From assembly GCF_035818675.1 (NCBI RefSeq), contig NZ_JAYKZZ010000020.1, forward strand, positions 1 to 64,000: a DNA stretch of 64,000 nucleotides. The letters are read 5' to 3'. The DNA is from Parapedobacter flavus (GTDB lineage Bacteria > Bacteroidota > Bacteroidia > Sphingobacteriales > Sphingobacteriaceae). The notes beneath the pieces are model-generated. The model did not search any database. It saw only the letters and a list, made by a program, of their open reading frames with translations, and was not told the DNA's origin. The position numbers and the translations under genes were made by a program. This document shows, piece by piece, positions 34,173 to 43,698 of this stretch; the first letter of the stretch is position 1, and every line of letters begins with the position of its first letter.

Positions 34173-34674
34173 ATTTATAGGCATTCAATGTTTTCTTCAT
34201 TGTCCGCCGTGCCACATGGATGCGTGTTTTTACCGTGCCAATTGGAATCTGGAGGTGTTCGGATATCTCATGATACTTATACCCTTCAAAATACATGCTG
34301 AACGGTACGTAGTAGTCTTCGGATAAATCGGACATGGCCTCCTTGATGTCTTCCATGACGAACTTCCTTTCGCCGGCATTGGTGGCCGCACTGTGTACTA
34401 AGTGCGCATTGGAGATTTCATTAGATTGGGAAACCAACCCGCTGGTTTTTACGAAACGTCGATAATTATTAATGAAGGTGTTTTTCATGATGGTGTATAA
34501 CCATCCTTTTAGGTTTGTACCCTCTTTGAATTTGCCGTGATAGGTCACGGCCTTCAGCATGGTGTCTTGCACCAAATCATTGGCATCCTCGTCATCACGG
34601 GTAAAATGCAGCGCATAACCTCTTAACGACTCCGCGTGTTGCACCACTAACGTGTTAAACTCAAATCTCGTCAT
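34159..34674 (-). CDS. ECF-type RNA polymerase sigma factor
   Basis: The 171-residue protein shows sigma region 2 (ALHFTRDDEDANDLVQDTML, NLKGWLYTIMKNTFINNYRR) and region 4 with a helix-turn-helix (YKYHEISEHLQIPIGTVKTR, IHVARRTMKKTL). No anti-sigma gene is adjacent; the only co-transcribed partner is the overlapping cytochrome b5-like gene. Its regulon is unknown. The upstream 211 bp to murB contain no other gene. Confidence 0.94.
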   Translation of the reverse strand: MTRFEFNTLVVQHAESLRGYALHFTRDDEDANDLVQDTMLKAVTYHGKFKEGTNLKGWLYTIMKNTFINNYRRFVKTSGLVSQSNEISNAHLVHSAATNAGERKFVMEDIKEAMSDLSEDYYVPFSMYFEGYKYHEISEHLQIPIGTVKTRIHVARRTMKKTLNAYKYERV

Positions 34675-34885
34675 CTTTTTACGGTTTAAGGGGGTTCAGA
34701 CTTGGGGCCTGAATCTCCGTGTTAAACATTTTATGATACCAAATAAGCGGTCGCAATGCTTATTGGGGAAACCTGACGTTTTTACTTCGGTCTACTTAGT
34801 GTCGCGTTAGTTACTACAAGTATCGTGCTAGTTGGCCGCGAGGCCACGTACCATACGGCCAATTTACAATAAAATTTTGATTAAT

Positions 34886-35914
34886 TCATAAAATATTCAC
34901 TTCCCGCTCCAATGTGATACCGAATTGGGTGTTGACATCATTGATAATCTGTTCGGATAGCTCGTAAATAGCTGATCCGGAGGCGTTTTTGTGATTTACC
35001 AATACCAGTGCCTGGTTTTTCCAAGTGCCGGCATCGCCTATGCGCTTACCCTTCCAGCCGCATTGTTCGATCAGCCATCCGGCGGCAAGTTTAACATGGT
35101 TGGTCCCCATCGGGTAAAACACGAAGTCCTTGTCTGGAAAAGTGGACTGTAGCTGCTCCAAATAAGATACGTGCACAATGGGGTTTTTGAAGAAACTTCC
35201 CGAGTTGCCAATGGTCGATGGGTCCGGAAGTTTGTCGGTCCGGATAGCAGAAACTACCCTGGCAATATCTTTTATGGTCGGATCAGTGATGTCGCGTTTG
35301 GCTAATTCGGCATCGATTGCACCATACGATTTGTTGATGGAAGGTGTGAGCGAAAGTTGGTAGGTAACCTCGGTAATGATATACCTGCCCTTTGCTTCGC
35401 GCTTGAAATAACTCTCCCGATAGGAAAACCGGCAGGCTTCTTTGTCGAATGTGGAGAACTCGCCACGTTGTGTATCAAAAACGCGGCAACTCACAAACAC
35501 ATCTTTCTGCTCTACGCCATAAGCACCGATATTCTGTATGGGCGCAGCGCCGACCGTGCCGGGGATGAGGGCGAGATTCTCCATGCCCGCAAATTGGTGG
35601 TCTACGCAATACCACACCAACTCGTTCCAGATGATGCCGGCACCGGCCGTGACCATCGCGGTATTTTGCAATAGGGTGTGGCGTATGCCCGGAATGGTAA
35701 TGCGGATGACCAAACCGTCAAAATCGTGAGTGAACAGGATATTACTACCCCCTCCCAAAACCAGCAACGGCTGTTGGGTGCGGGCCCGGTATTCGGTGAA
35801 TAACTGGGCGAGCGCTTCTTCCGAATCGACTTCTACGTATTGCTTGGCAAATGCGTCTACGCCAAACGTGTTGTATTTCTTTAATGGGAAGTGTTCTTTG
35901 AACGATAGTTCCAT
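34886..35914 (-). CDS. murB: UDP-N-acetylenolpyruvoylglucosamine reductase
   Basis: This FAD-dependent cytosolic enzyme makes UDP-MurNAc for peptidoglycan. The 342 residues correspond to the type I (E. coli-like) MurB: KKYNTFGVDAFAK at the start, the FAD loop VLGGGSNILFTHDFDG, GIPGTVGAAPIQNIGAYGVE (with NLALIPG before it), the proton-donor Ser in GNSGSFFKNPIV, and the C-terminal Glu region. Confidence 0.97.
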   Translation of the reverse strand: MELSFKEHFPLKKYNTFGVDAFAKQYVEVDSEEALAQLFTEYRARTQQPLLVLGGGSNILFTHDFDGLVIRITIPGIRHTLLQNTAMVTAGAGIIWNELVWYCVDHQFAGMENLALIPGTVGAAPIQNIGAYGVEQKDVFVSCRVFDTQRGEFSTFDKEACRFSYRESYFKREAKGRYIITEVTYQLSLTPSINKSYGAIDAELAKRDITDPTIKDIARVVSAIRTDKLPDPSTIGNSGSFFKNPIVHVSYLEQLQSTFPDKDFVFYPMGTNHVKLAAGWLIEQCGWKGKRIGDAGTWKNQALVLVNHKNASGSAIYELSEQIINDVNTQFGITLEREVNIL

Positions 35915-36027
35915 AAAAATTGACCGATATGCTCAACTATTCAAAATATTCACTACCTTTAACGTAGCACAACTGAGTGCTCAAAGATAACAGATTGACC
36001 TGAGAGCACAACTAAATTGAATGCATC

Positions 36028-36645
36028 ATGATTAATGCAGACAAAAAACGCACGCAGATATTGGAAGCCGCCACACGGCGATTCGCGCACTTTGGCTTGG
36101 CTAAAACCACGATGGCTGAAATTGCCCAAGATTTGTCGTTTTCCAAGGCCTTGCTATATTACTATTTTCCCGATAAAAACGCCTTATATGCCGCGGTACT
36201 GGAGCATGTGATTAACCAGTCATTCGAAGAGATGGAGGCTGCTATAACTACTGTTTCCGATTACTACGAGGCGATGATGTTTACGTTGGATAAGCGTATT
36301 GAGTTTGTCATGCGGTATTATAATTTGCTTGAATATTCCATTTCGGCCTTGCAGCAGGTGCCAGATACCATGGCGTGTGTGCTGGAAGATTCTAAAGATA
36401 AGGAGCGAAACATACTCGCGACGATTCTTCAAAAAGGCATCGATACCGGCCAACTGGAAGTAGAGGATGTGAACGAAACCGCCGAGATACTGTTGTTTGC
36501 CTTAGTGGGTATGCGGTTTAGTATACTGAAAGATATCAAAGGCGTGCTCTTTCCGACCAAGGAGGAGTTTGATCGGATACTAACCCTTCAGAAAAAAATG
36601 GCTATCGTATTTTTGAATGGATTGAAGACGACAGGATCCGATTGA
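36028..36645 (+). CDS. TetR/AcrR-family transcriptional regulator
   Basis: The 205-residue repressor-type protein has an N-terminal TetR helix-turn-helix (ILEAATRRFAHFGLAKTTMA, EIAQDLSFSKALLYYYFPDK) and an all-helical ligand-binding C-terminal part. It is divergent from murB across 113 bp and its last 44 bp overlap the converging ypdA gene. The target is not known. Confidence 0.93.
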   Translation: MINADKKRTQILEAATRRFAHFGLAKTTMAEIAQDLSFSKALLYYYFPDKNALYAAVLEHVINQSFEEMEAAITTVSDYYEAMMFTLDKRIEFVMRYYNLLEYSISALQQVPDTMACVLEDSKDKERNILATILQKGIDTGQLEVEDVNETAEILLFALVGMRFSILKDIKGVLFPTKEEFDRILTLQKKMAIVFLNGLKTTGSD

Positions 36646-37597
36646 CAATCTGTTGTGCATGCACGCGCGAATTTTCGATAAACCACAAATGGGTATTCAT
36701 GCCGCCGCATACCACCCCGGCCAGAAATAGACCGGGTATATTGGTCTCCATGGTTTCGGGGTTGTGGTATGGTACCCGCGATGCATCCTGCGATAACGTA
36801 ATCCCTATTTTTTCGAGAAAAGCAAAATCGGGCCGGTAGCCGGTTAATGCTAACACGAAATCGTTCTCGATGGTGATGGGGCCGTCGGGCGTAAGGACAT
36901 CAACTTCCATAGGTCGGATTTCCGTTAGTTTACTGCTGAATAGCGCGCGAACCTCGCCATTGGCAATGCGGTTTTCGATATCGGGCCGTACCCAGTATTT
37001 TACCCGTGGACCGATTTGTCCGGCACGGACCACCAAGGTTACATCCGCCCCCTTACGGTAGGTCTCCAATGCGGCATCGATGGATGAATTGCTGGCGCCG
37101 ATAACCACCACTTTCTGTCCGGCATAATAATGGGGGTCGTTGTAGTAGTGGCTTACTTTGGGTAGCTCTTCTCCCGGAATATTTAGTAAGCAGGGGATAT
37201 CGTAAAAACCGGTAGCAACAATGACATGTCGCGCAGTATAGGTCGATTTCGACGTATGGACGGTAAACTCGTCTGCGCCTTTCTTAACCGTCGTTACCTC
37301 CTCAAATAGGTGGATGTTTAGCTCGAACTGCTGTTGGATACGGCGGTAATACTCGAGTGCCTCGGCACGTCTCGGCTTCGGATTGGTCGATACAAAGGGG
37401 ATGTTGCCTATTTCGAGCCGCTCGGAGGTAGAGAAGAACGTCATGTTTTGTGGGTAGCGGTACAGCGAATTGACCAGGCATCCGCGTTCTACGATGAGGT
37501 AGGTCAATCCAGCCGCTTTGGCTGCTATGCCACAGGCCAGCCCAATCGGGCCGCCGCCGATAATGAGTACATCAATAGGTGCTGAGGGTGTTTCCAT
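36602..37597 (-). CDS. ypdA: YpdA-family FAD-dependent bacillithiol disulfide reductase-like protein
   Basis: The 331-residue flavoprotein has two Rossmann motifs: VLIIGGGPIGLACGIAAKAA for FAD near the N terminus and VVVIGASNSSIDAALETYRK for NAD(P) at ~residue 165. FFSTSERLEIGNIPF and GMNTHLWFIENSRVHA match YpdA proteins, which reduce oxidised bacillithiol, the low-molecular-weight thiol of many Bacteroidota and Firmicutes. The start is the Met at 37597 (METPSAP); the frame is open to 37606. Confidence 0.9.
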   Translation of the reverse strand: METPSAPIDVLIIGGGPIGLACGIAAKAAGLTYLIVERGCLVNSLYRYPQNMTFFSTSERLEIGNIPFVSTNPKPRRAEALEYYRRIQQQFELNIHLFEEVTTVKKGADEFTVHTSKSTYTARHVIVATGFYDIPCLLNIPGEELPKVSHYYNDPHYYAGQKVVVIGASNSSIDAALETYRKGADVTLVVRAGQIGPRVKYWVRPDIENRIANGEVRALFSSKLTEIRPMEVDVLTPDGPITIENDFVLALTGYRPDFAFLEKIGITLSQDASRVPYHNPETMETNIPGLFLAGVVCGGMNTHLWFIENSRVHAQQIVNRILSSSIHSKIR

Positions 37598-37653
37598 TCG
37601 GCACAAATATACACGACAGCCAAACGAAAAACAAAATGTGGGGCTGGGGCGAG

Positions 37654-39831
37654 CTACGCCACCGTTCGCTTATGTGGCGTCGGTGTCGCCATCAGGTCGT
37701 TGCAGACGTTGTTAAGATCAGAAGCAATGCGTCTTAGGAACTGAAGCTGGTCGGTAATCAACCTTGATTCTTCAGAGTCGATGTTGTTGTCGTCGATGCC
37801 CGAGGGCGTTTCGACTTCTATTTCGGTAAACACGTCGTCTGTATCGTTAGGTTCAAAAAGTTGGATACTTTGCGCTAGCAGCGCTAACGTTCTCCGAATC
37901 ACCTTTATTTGGTCGCCCGTTAAAGACGTGTCGGAAGCTCCCTGTACATTGTTAAGCAGGGTTACGGAGTATGACGAGAGTATGTGGTTGAATACCACGA
38001 ACCTATTTACGTCTCTGGCATCTTTCCGCTTGCTCTTCGGCTCGGTCATCATACGCTGAAAAGCTGAGGCCATGTTGGCGGCATTTACGTACACCTCCTT
38101 GCGGGCGAGTTTATATTCCGTCATACTTGGTGATTGGCCGGCAATTATTTTGAGGGCTTGCGCAATATATTGGTAATTAGCGATGAGCAGTTTGCGCATG
38201 GTGCCATACACTTGCACGCTTTCCCAGCTGGGTAAAATCACATAACTGGAAAGAAATGCCAGTCCAGACCCAATTAGCGTGTCGATAATCCGTTCTTGAA
38301 GGATGGAAAGTGTACCCATGCCCAAGAAACTGAATAGGATAAGCACGTAGGGCGTCATGAACATCACACTGACCACGTAGCTTACCCGCATCAAGCTAAA
38401 GGTGGTTACCATAAAGAGGAGTAACAATATAAACAGTGATGTATCGTCTTTTACGATAAGCAGAAGTACTGCGCCCACCACACCCCCAATAATGGTTCCG
38501 ATAAGCCGCTGGAAGTTACGTTCTTTCGTCAGGCTGAACCCGGGCTTTAAGATAACCATAATGGTTAACAATATCCAATAACTGTGGGTGCCTACATTAA
38601 AAGTGAGCGACACCAAATATCCGACGCCCATCATGATGGCCATGCGGAGCGAATGCCGAAAAAGCGTCGATTTTATCGTGAGGTTTTCGCGTATCTTTTT
38701 AAAATCGATGTCCTTGTGTTCTATGAACTTGCTGAGGTCTGTTTCTTCGCTCCGTACGGAATTTTTAGCTTTCAAATCGAAATAACCATACAACAAGTCC
38801 ATGCGCTGTACTAGATTTCGGATGTTGATGAGTACTTTACGCAAGGGCAATGCGTTGAGTTGATGTTTCTTTTCGACTTGGTCAATGGCCCCACGTATCC
38901 GTTCCAGATCCGTTTTGAAATTGTACAGCGCTTTGGGCTTCTTATTGGCATTGATCTGGTAAGACAGGTGCTCGAGTTCATTTCCGATTCGCCGGATGGT
39001 GACATGAAACTGTTGCAGCACACCTGTTGCACCGAACTGCTCCCGGATCGAGTTGTAGTCGTAGTGCGTGGCCATACTTTGCTCAAACAGGTCGATGATA
39101 TCGGTAAAAATCAAGATGAGCAACCGTCCGATCTCGGTGGTATCTTTTATTTTCCGCTTGCCCCTGAATAGTTGGTCGCGCACGTTATCCTGATGGGTGC
39201 TCACGGTAATTTGCTGATCGATTAGTGCACGGTAGTTTTTTTCGATATCCAGGTGAACGGCATAGAAGTTGGCCTTAATGCGTATATAGTCGGCTACGTT
39301 CGTTATCGACTCGGCAAGTTCCTGTTGTGCTTGCCGGTATGGTCTCACCTGGTGCAGCGAAAGACTTAATAGCATATACCATAAGCAACCCGCTAAAATA
39401 TAGAGCAGGTAGGTGCCAATGGTTAGCGTAGGGTCGGCCGTGGCGCGCATACTGAGTACCATGATGAGGATGCCCATGGTGCCGACCGATGAAGCGCGGG
39501 CACCATACACCGCAAGCATGGAAAACAGGAAAGATAAGGCCATCAGGGTAACGACAACGAGTAAGGTGATGTCGCTGACAAGATTGGAGAGGAGCGCAGC
39601 GATGAGTACCGAAAGGGTGCAGAAAAACATGCCGTTTCGCCGGTGGTGTACCGGCCCCGGACTATCGGATAAACCTACCGCCATGGCACCCAACGATACG
39701 ATAATGCCGGTTTGCAGACTACCAAACGCCGAAAAGACCAATGCAGGTACGATAGTGCCAAATGTAAGACGAAGGCCATCTGAAAAATACTGGCTGTAGA
39801 AGAAATTCTGGATATCTTTCGCCTTACTCAT
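37654..39831 (-). CDS. FUSC (YccS/YhfK-like) family membrane protein
   Basis: The protein has two sets of about six membrane helices separated by a long soluble helical region, typical of YccS/FUSC inner-membrane transporters related to aromatic acid efflux and plant aluminium-activated channels. The second hydrophobic block starts at HSLRMAIMMGVGYLVSL and includes LTIMVILKPGFSLTKERNFQ and RLIGTIIGGVVGAVLLL, the conserved FUSC core. I start it at 39831 (MSKAKDIQNFFYSQYFSDGL), which fits the family; the frame is open to 39900. That gives 725 aa. The substrate is unknown. Confidence 0.9.
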   Translation of the reverse strand: MSKAKDIQNFFYSQYFSDGLRLTFGTIVPALVFSAFGSLQTGIIVSLGAMAVGLSDSPGPVHHRRNGMFFCTLSVLIAALLSNLVSDITLLVVVTLMALSFLFSMLAVYGARASSVGTMGILIMVLSMRATADPTLTIGTYLLYILAGCLWYMLLSLSLHQVRPYRQAQQELAESITNVADYIRIKANFYAVHLDIEKNYRALIDQQITVSTHQDNVRDQLFRGKRKIKDTTEIGRLLILIFTDIIDLFEQSMATHYDYNSIREQFGATGVLQQFHVTIRRIGNELEHLSYQINANKKPKALYNFKTDLERIRGAIDQVEKKHQLNALPLRKVLINIRNLVQRMDLLYGYFDLKAKNSVRSEETDLSKFIEHKDIDFKKIRENLTIKSTLFRHSLRMAIMMGVGYLVSLTFNVGTHSYWILLTIMVILKPGFSLTKERNFQRLIGTIIGGVVGAVLLLIVKDDTSLFILLLLFMVTTFSLMRVSYVVSVMFMTPYVLILFSFLGMGTLSILQERIIDTLIGSGLAFLSSYVILPSWESVQVYGTMRKLLIANYQYIAQALKIIAGQSPSMTEYKLARKEVYVNAANMASAFQRMMTEPKSKRKDARDVNRFVVFNHILSSYSVTLLNNVQGASDTSLTGDQIKVIRRTLALLAQSIQLFEPNDTDDVFTEIEVETPSGIDDNNIDSEESRLITDQLQFLRRIASDLNNVCNDLMATPTPHKRTVA

Positions 39832-40021
39832 GCATAGACGGATTGTAACTGCGAAGATACACAAAAGGATTGTGATAAAAACGGGAATAGCGAGATACAA
39901 AATACCCAGTAATAGGTATTTGAATGTAGGCGTGGCGGCGCTAGGTTTGTTTGGTGAACCGAGAGTAGGCTTTCGGTTGTTTCGAGTGTGACTTTATTAG
40001 TTTACGTTTAACGAATTAACC

Positions 40022-40225
40022 ATGACAAATAAAAAGATGAATCACCAGTTAGATCAGCTAGGGGCAATGTTTTGTCAATTAGGAAACGCAGCTGCCCAGT
40101 TGGTTGGTGACCGTAACCGCATGGTGGGTGAAAACGCCCATCGTCACGGCAGCGTTCCAAAAGCCGGCTTAGCCGAATCTGCGGCTCCAGTGTATCGGGT
40201 TGTCCGTGAAATCGAAACTGTTTAA
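40022..40225 (+). CDS. Small hypothetical protein (67 aa)
   Basis: The ORF begins MTNKKMNHQLDQLGAMFCQL and continues with a basic, His/Gly-rich middle (GENAHRHGSVPK). It has an ATG in a plausible intergenic position between FUSC (divergent) and ppc. There is no domain, signal peptide or clear ribosome site. An overlapping minus-strand ORF (40008-40247) is less protein-like. Confidence 0.4.
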   Translation: MTNKKMNHQLDQLGAMFCQLGNAAAQLVGDRNRMVGENAHRHGSVPKAGLAESAAPVYRVVREIETV

Positions 40226-40477
40226 TTGTCTTATTTTTAAATTTCATTTGCTTTTATTGGTGTTTTTGCAATAAATCGGGCTGATTATTTAACAAATATT
40301 TATATATTTGGTGGTTTGGTTGGTATTTGATATGCGTGATTCACTGAAACCGTGACGGGCATTGGTTAACAATCCTTATCTTCGTTCTTTGTCCGTTCCC
40401 AAGCCACGCACCGGGGCGAGCACGAATCCGGCATAATGTAGAGAAGCCAACACGGTATAATCAATAATTAGTTTCAA

Positions 40478-43054
40478 ATGAATTTAAGTAAAAAGCAAGC
40501 AGTCTTCGAAAGCGAAGTACTCACCCGTTTCGAGTTGTTTAATAGCCTGTTTATGACGTTGCCGTTCTATCAGGTCAAACACACGGGGACATTGCTGCCA
40601 TTCTTTACTACACATTGTGAGCGTGGCGTTGCCGACAAATTAAATCCTGAGACCATCATAGAGAGCTTTTTCGAGCAATACGCACAGTACGTCCGCGAGT
40701 CGGATAGGATTGACCTTTTGTTTAGGATCATCCAGTACATTGAGCGGCAGGTAGTGCTTTTCGACGCCGTGGAAGATTCAGCGTTCCGGAAAACAGGTCG
40801 GTCGGACGAAGCGGGGCTGTTGGATTCGGTATTTTCGGAAACCGAAAACAATACGGAACTCCGTGACAAGTTGGTGGAGAAACTGAACGACTTTTCTGTG
40901 CGGTTGGTATTGACGGCGCACCCCACACAATTCTATCCAGGGCCGGTATTGTCCATCATGACCGACCTGATTGAGGCACTGAAGAAGAACGATATCCATA
41001 ACATCCACCTTCTGCTTCAACAGTTGGGTAAGACGCCGTTTATGAAAAAGGATAAACCTACGCCGGTAGACGAGGCCGTCAGCCTAGCTTGGTTTCTTGA
41101 GAATGTGTTCTATCGCGTGGCTTCGGCTATCCAATCCAAAATCGATGACGAGTTCGACCTTCCGGTCGACGAGAATAAGAGTTTGGTTGAGTTGGGATTC
41201 TGGCCCGGCGGCGATCGCGACGGTAACCCCAACGTTACCGTGGAAGGCACCAAGCGCGTAGCGTTGTTATTGCGGACCGTGCTGTTTAGGTGCTATTACC
41301 GCGACTTCCGTACACTCAGGCGGCGTATCACCTTTAAGGGGGTCGAGAAATACATGGATGTGCTGCAGGATCTGATTTACGAAAACAGCTTCAATCCATC
41401 CGATAATCCCGAGAATGTGAAGTCGGTGATCGTTCATAACCTGAAGGAAATCAAACGGGTACTGAACGACTACCATGATGGGCTATTTGTGGAGTTGGTG
41501 GATGACCTGCTGCGTAAAGTACGGACGTTCGGATGTTTTTTTGCTACCCTCGACTTGAGGCAGGATAGCAGTATTCTCCGGAAAACCCACGCATACCTAC
41601 GTGAAAAATATGCCGACAACGTAGCCGAATCAGGTGATTTCGAGAAGCTGGACGAGCGCGGTAAACAGGAGGCGATGAAATTCGAAGAGCACGATTTGCC
41701 TGTGGGCAAAGAAGCACCAGCACTGGTGGCCGATACCCTACAGGTCATTCGTCTTATTGGCAATATCCAGCGCTCGGGCGGTGAACGTGCGGCCCAGCGG
41801 TTCATTATCAGCAATTGCCAGCAGGCATCAGACATGTTGGAATTGATGGAGCTCTTTTTGTGGAGCGGCTGGAAACGCGACGCGCTGCATATTGATTTTG
41901 TACCGTTGTTTGAAACGGTGGATGACCTAAAGCGTGCGGCGGCGGTGATGGAAACCTTGTATACGAACACTTCGTACGCGGCCCACTTGAAGCGCCGCGG
42001 TAATAAACAGACCATCATGCTGGGGTTCTCGGACAGCACGAAAGATGGCGGCTACCTCATGGCCAATTGGTCGATATACAAGGCCAAAATTGAGCTTACC
42101 GCTATGGCGCGCAAATATGATGTGGATCTGGTGTTTTTTGATGGCCGCGGTGGACCCCCGGCTCGGGGCGGCGGAAAAACGCAACGCTTCTACGCTTCGA
42201 TGGGTAAAGAGATTGCAAATGATCATATCCAACTTACCATACAGGGGCAGACCATCAGTAGCCAGTATGGTTCATTGGATACCGCGCAATACAACATTGA
42301 GCAATTACTTCACGCCGGCCTTACGTCGCATATTGAACAACGGAGCGGTGATACACTTACTGACGAGAAGAAGAAGCTGATTGAATATATGGCCCAGATA
42401 AGCCACGACCAGTTCCTGGCGCTGCGCCACGACCCACTGTTCCTCAAGTACCTTGAACGGTTGAGTCCACTCAAATTCTTGTCGCAGATTAATATCAGCA
42501 GTCGGCCGGTTAAACGTAATTCGGATAAGGAACTGCGTTTGGAAGACCTGAGGGCAATTAGTTTTGTAACCTCATGGAGCCAACTGAAGCAGAATATACC
42601 CGGCTTTTACGGGGTGGGTACTGCGTTGGAAGAGGCCGAAAAGGCTGGCAAATGGGATCAGGTAAAAGAGCTCTACGAAACTTCGGGGATGTTCCAGACC
42701 ATTATAGACAACTGCATGATGTCGATGTCTAAGTCGAATTTTGAGTTGACTTCATACATTCAGCATGACGAAGTTTTCGGTGATTTTTGGAAGCGGATGC
42801 GCGATGAGTTCGAACGGACCACCAAGTATGTGCTGAAACTTAGTGGCAGTACCGTGCTGATGGAAAATTATCCAGTGGAACGCGAATCTATTGCCATGCG
42901 GGAGAAAATTATATTACCATTGCTAATCATCCAACATTATGCCATACGGAAGTTGCAGGCCGGAGGGTTAACTGATACGGACAACGAGGTGTTTTCAAAA
43001 CTGATTACACGCACCATCTATGGCGTTGTTAACGCCGGAAGGAACTTGGCCTAA
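40478..43054 (+). CDS. ppc: Phosphoenolpyruvate carboxylase
   Basis: This anaplerotic cytosolic enzyme makes oxaloacetate from phosphoenolpyruvate and bicarbonate. The 858-residue protein has the catalytic His motif LTAHPTQFYPGPVLSIM (~residue 145), FWPGGDRDGNPNVT, the second signature MLGFSDSTKDGGYLMANW and the Gly-rich loop FFDGRGGPPARGGGKT. The C terminus is RTIYGVVNAGRNLA rather than the usual QNTG, as in some Bacteroidota enzymes. A -7-like TATATTTG is at 40313-40320, far upstream. Confidence 0.97.
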   Translation: MNLSKKQAVFESEVLTRFELFNSLFMTLPFYQVKHTGTLLPFFTTHCERGVADKLNPETIIESFFEQYAQYVRESDRIDLLFRIIQYIERQVVLFDAVEDSAFRKTGRSDEAGLLDSVFSETENNTELRDKLVEKLNDFSVRLVLTAHPTQFYPGPVLSIMTDLIEALKKNDIHNIHLLLQQLGKTPFMKKDKPTPVDEAVSLAWFLENVFYRVASAIQSKIDDEFDLPVDENKSLVELGFWPGGDRDGNPNVTVEGTKRVALLLRTVLFRCYYRDFRTLRRRITFKGVEKYMDVLQDLIYENSFNPSDNPENVKSVIVHNLKEIKRVLNDYHDGLFVELVDDLLRKVRTFGCFFATLDLRQDSSILRKTHAYLREKYADNVAESGDFEKLDERGKQEAMKFEEHDLPVGKEAPALVADTLQVIRLIGNIQRSGGERAAQRFIISNCQQASDMLELMELFLWSGWKRDALHIDFVPLFETVDDLKRAAAVMETLYTNTSYAAHLKRRGNKQTIMLGFSDSTKDGGYLMANWSIYKAKIELTAMARKYDVDLVFFDGRGGPPARGGGKTQRFYASMGKEIANDHIQLTIQGQTISSQYGSLDTAQYNIEQLLHAGLTSHIEQRSGDTLTDEKKKLIEYMAQISHDQFLALRHDPLFLKYLERLSPLKFLSQINISSRPVKRNSDKELRLEDLRAISFVTSWSQLKQNIPGFYGVGTALEEAEKAGKWDQVKELYETSGMFQTIIDNCMMSMSKSNFELTSYIQHDEVFGDFWKRMRDEFERTTKYVLKLSGSTVLMENYPVERESIAMREKIILPLLIIQHYAIRKLQAGGLTDTDNEVFSKLITRTIYGVVNAGRNLA

Positions 43055-43075
43055 TCGGCTGATGCCCAAAATGTG

Positions 43076-43106
43076 TTGATGCATATGGCAATTTTCGCTA
43101 AGTTTG
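43076..43106 (+). promoter_or_regulatory. Probable promoter of the DUF4142 gene
   Basis: TTG (43076-43078) and TAAGTTTG (43099-43106) are 20 bp apart, a near-consensus Bacteroidota promoter 25 bp before the ATG. Confidence 0.5.
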
Positions 43107-43130
43107 CTGCATTGAAAACAATTTATACTG

Positions 43131-43682
43131 ATGAATATTAAAAATAGCTTTTTAGTTGCTGCATCGTTGTTCGTTTTGGGGTCTTGCGCTAGACATCCCG
43201 GCGAAGCCGTGCGCAGGGGTACGCTTTATAACAATGAAACTAACGTAGACTCTGAGGGGTATACCTTTTTTAAACGGGTAAATGAAAAGGCCCAGTTTGA
43301 GACCCAATTAGCAAAATATGTAAGAACCACCGCAGCGTCAGCCGAAGCCAAGGATTTGGCCGGTAAAGTCGTTGAAACGTATGAGCCGATGGTTGCCGAG
43401 CTATCAGATTTTGCCGCCGGATTCTCGGTCGTGCTGGTCGATCGTGGTGAGCTGGGTTTCGCGGTGCCGCATCATTTCGAAGCCGATACATTGGGTGCTT
43501 TTGACAATGCGGGTTATATTGCGCACGTTCAACACGAACAAGGCGCTATTCTGGACCAATTCAAACGCTTAAGTCGCAATACCATTGAAGAGCTCCAGCA
43601 TTATGCCGAAGAAAAGATGCCAACTGTTAAAGCTCTTTACGTTGCCGCCGGTGGCCAGGAGGACCACGGTGCCCATCATTGA
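43131..43682 (+). CDS. DUF4142 domain lipoprotein
   Basis: The 183-residue protein has a lipobox-like LFVLGSCARHPGE and a four-helix ferritin-like DUF4142 domain (EKAQFETQLAKYVRTTAASA, FDNAGYIAHVQHEQGAILDQ). It is expected to be anchored in the envelope. The function of DUF4142 is unsettled. The following oxidoreductase gene starts 16 bp downstream and may be co-transcribed. Confidence 0.88.
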   Translation: MNIKNSFLVAASLFVLGSCARHPGEAVRRGTLYNNETNVDSEGYTFFKRVNEKAQFETQLAKYVRTTAASAEAKDLAGKVVETYEPMVAELSDFAAGFSVVLVDRGELGFAVPHHFEADTLGAFDNAGYIAHVQHEQGAILDQFKRLSRNTIEELQHYAEEKMPTVKALYVAAGGQEDHGAHH

Positions 43683-43698
43683 TTTAAATGGATAAGTA

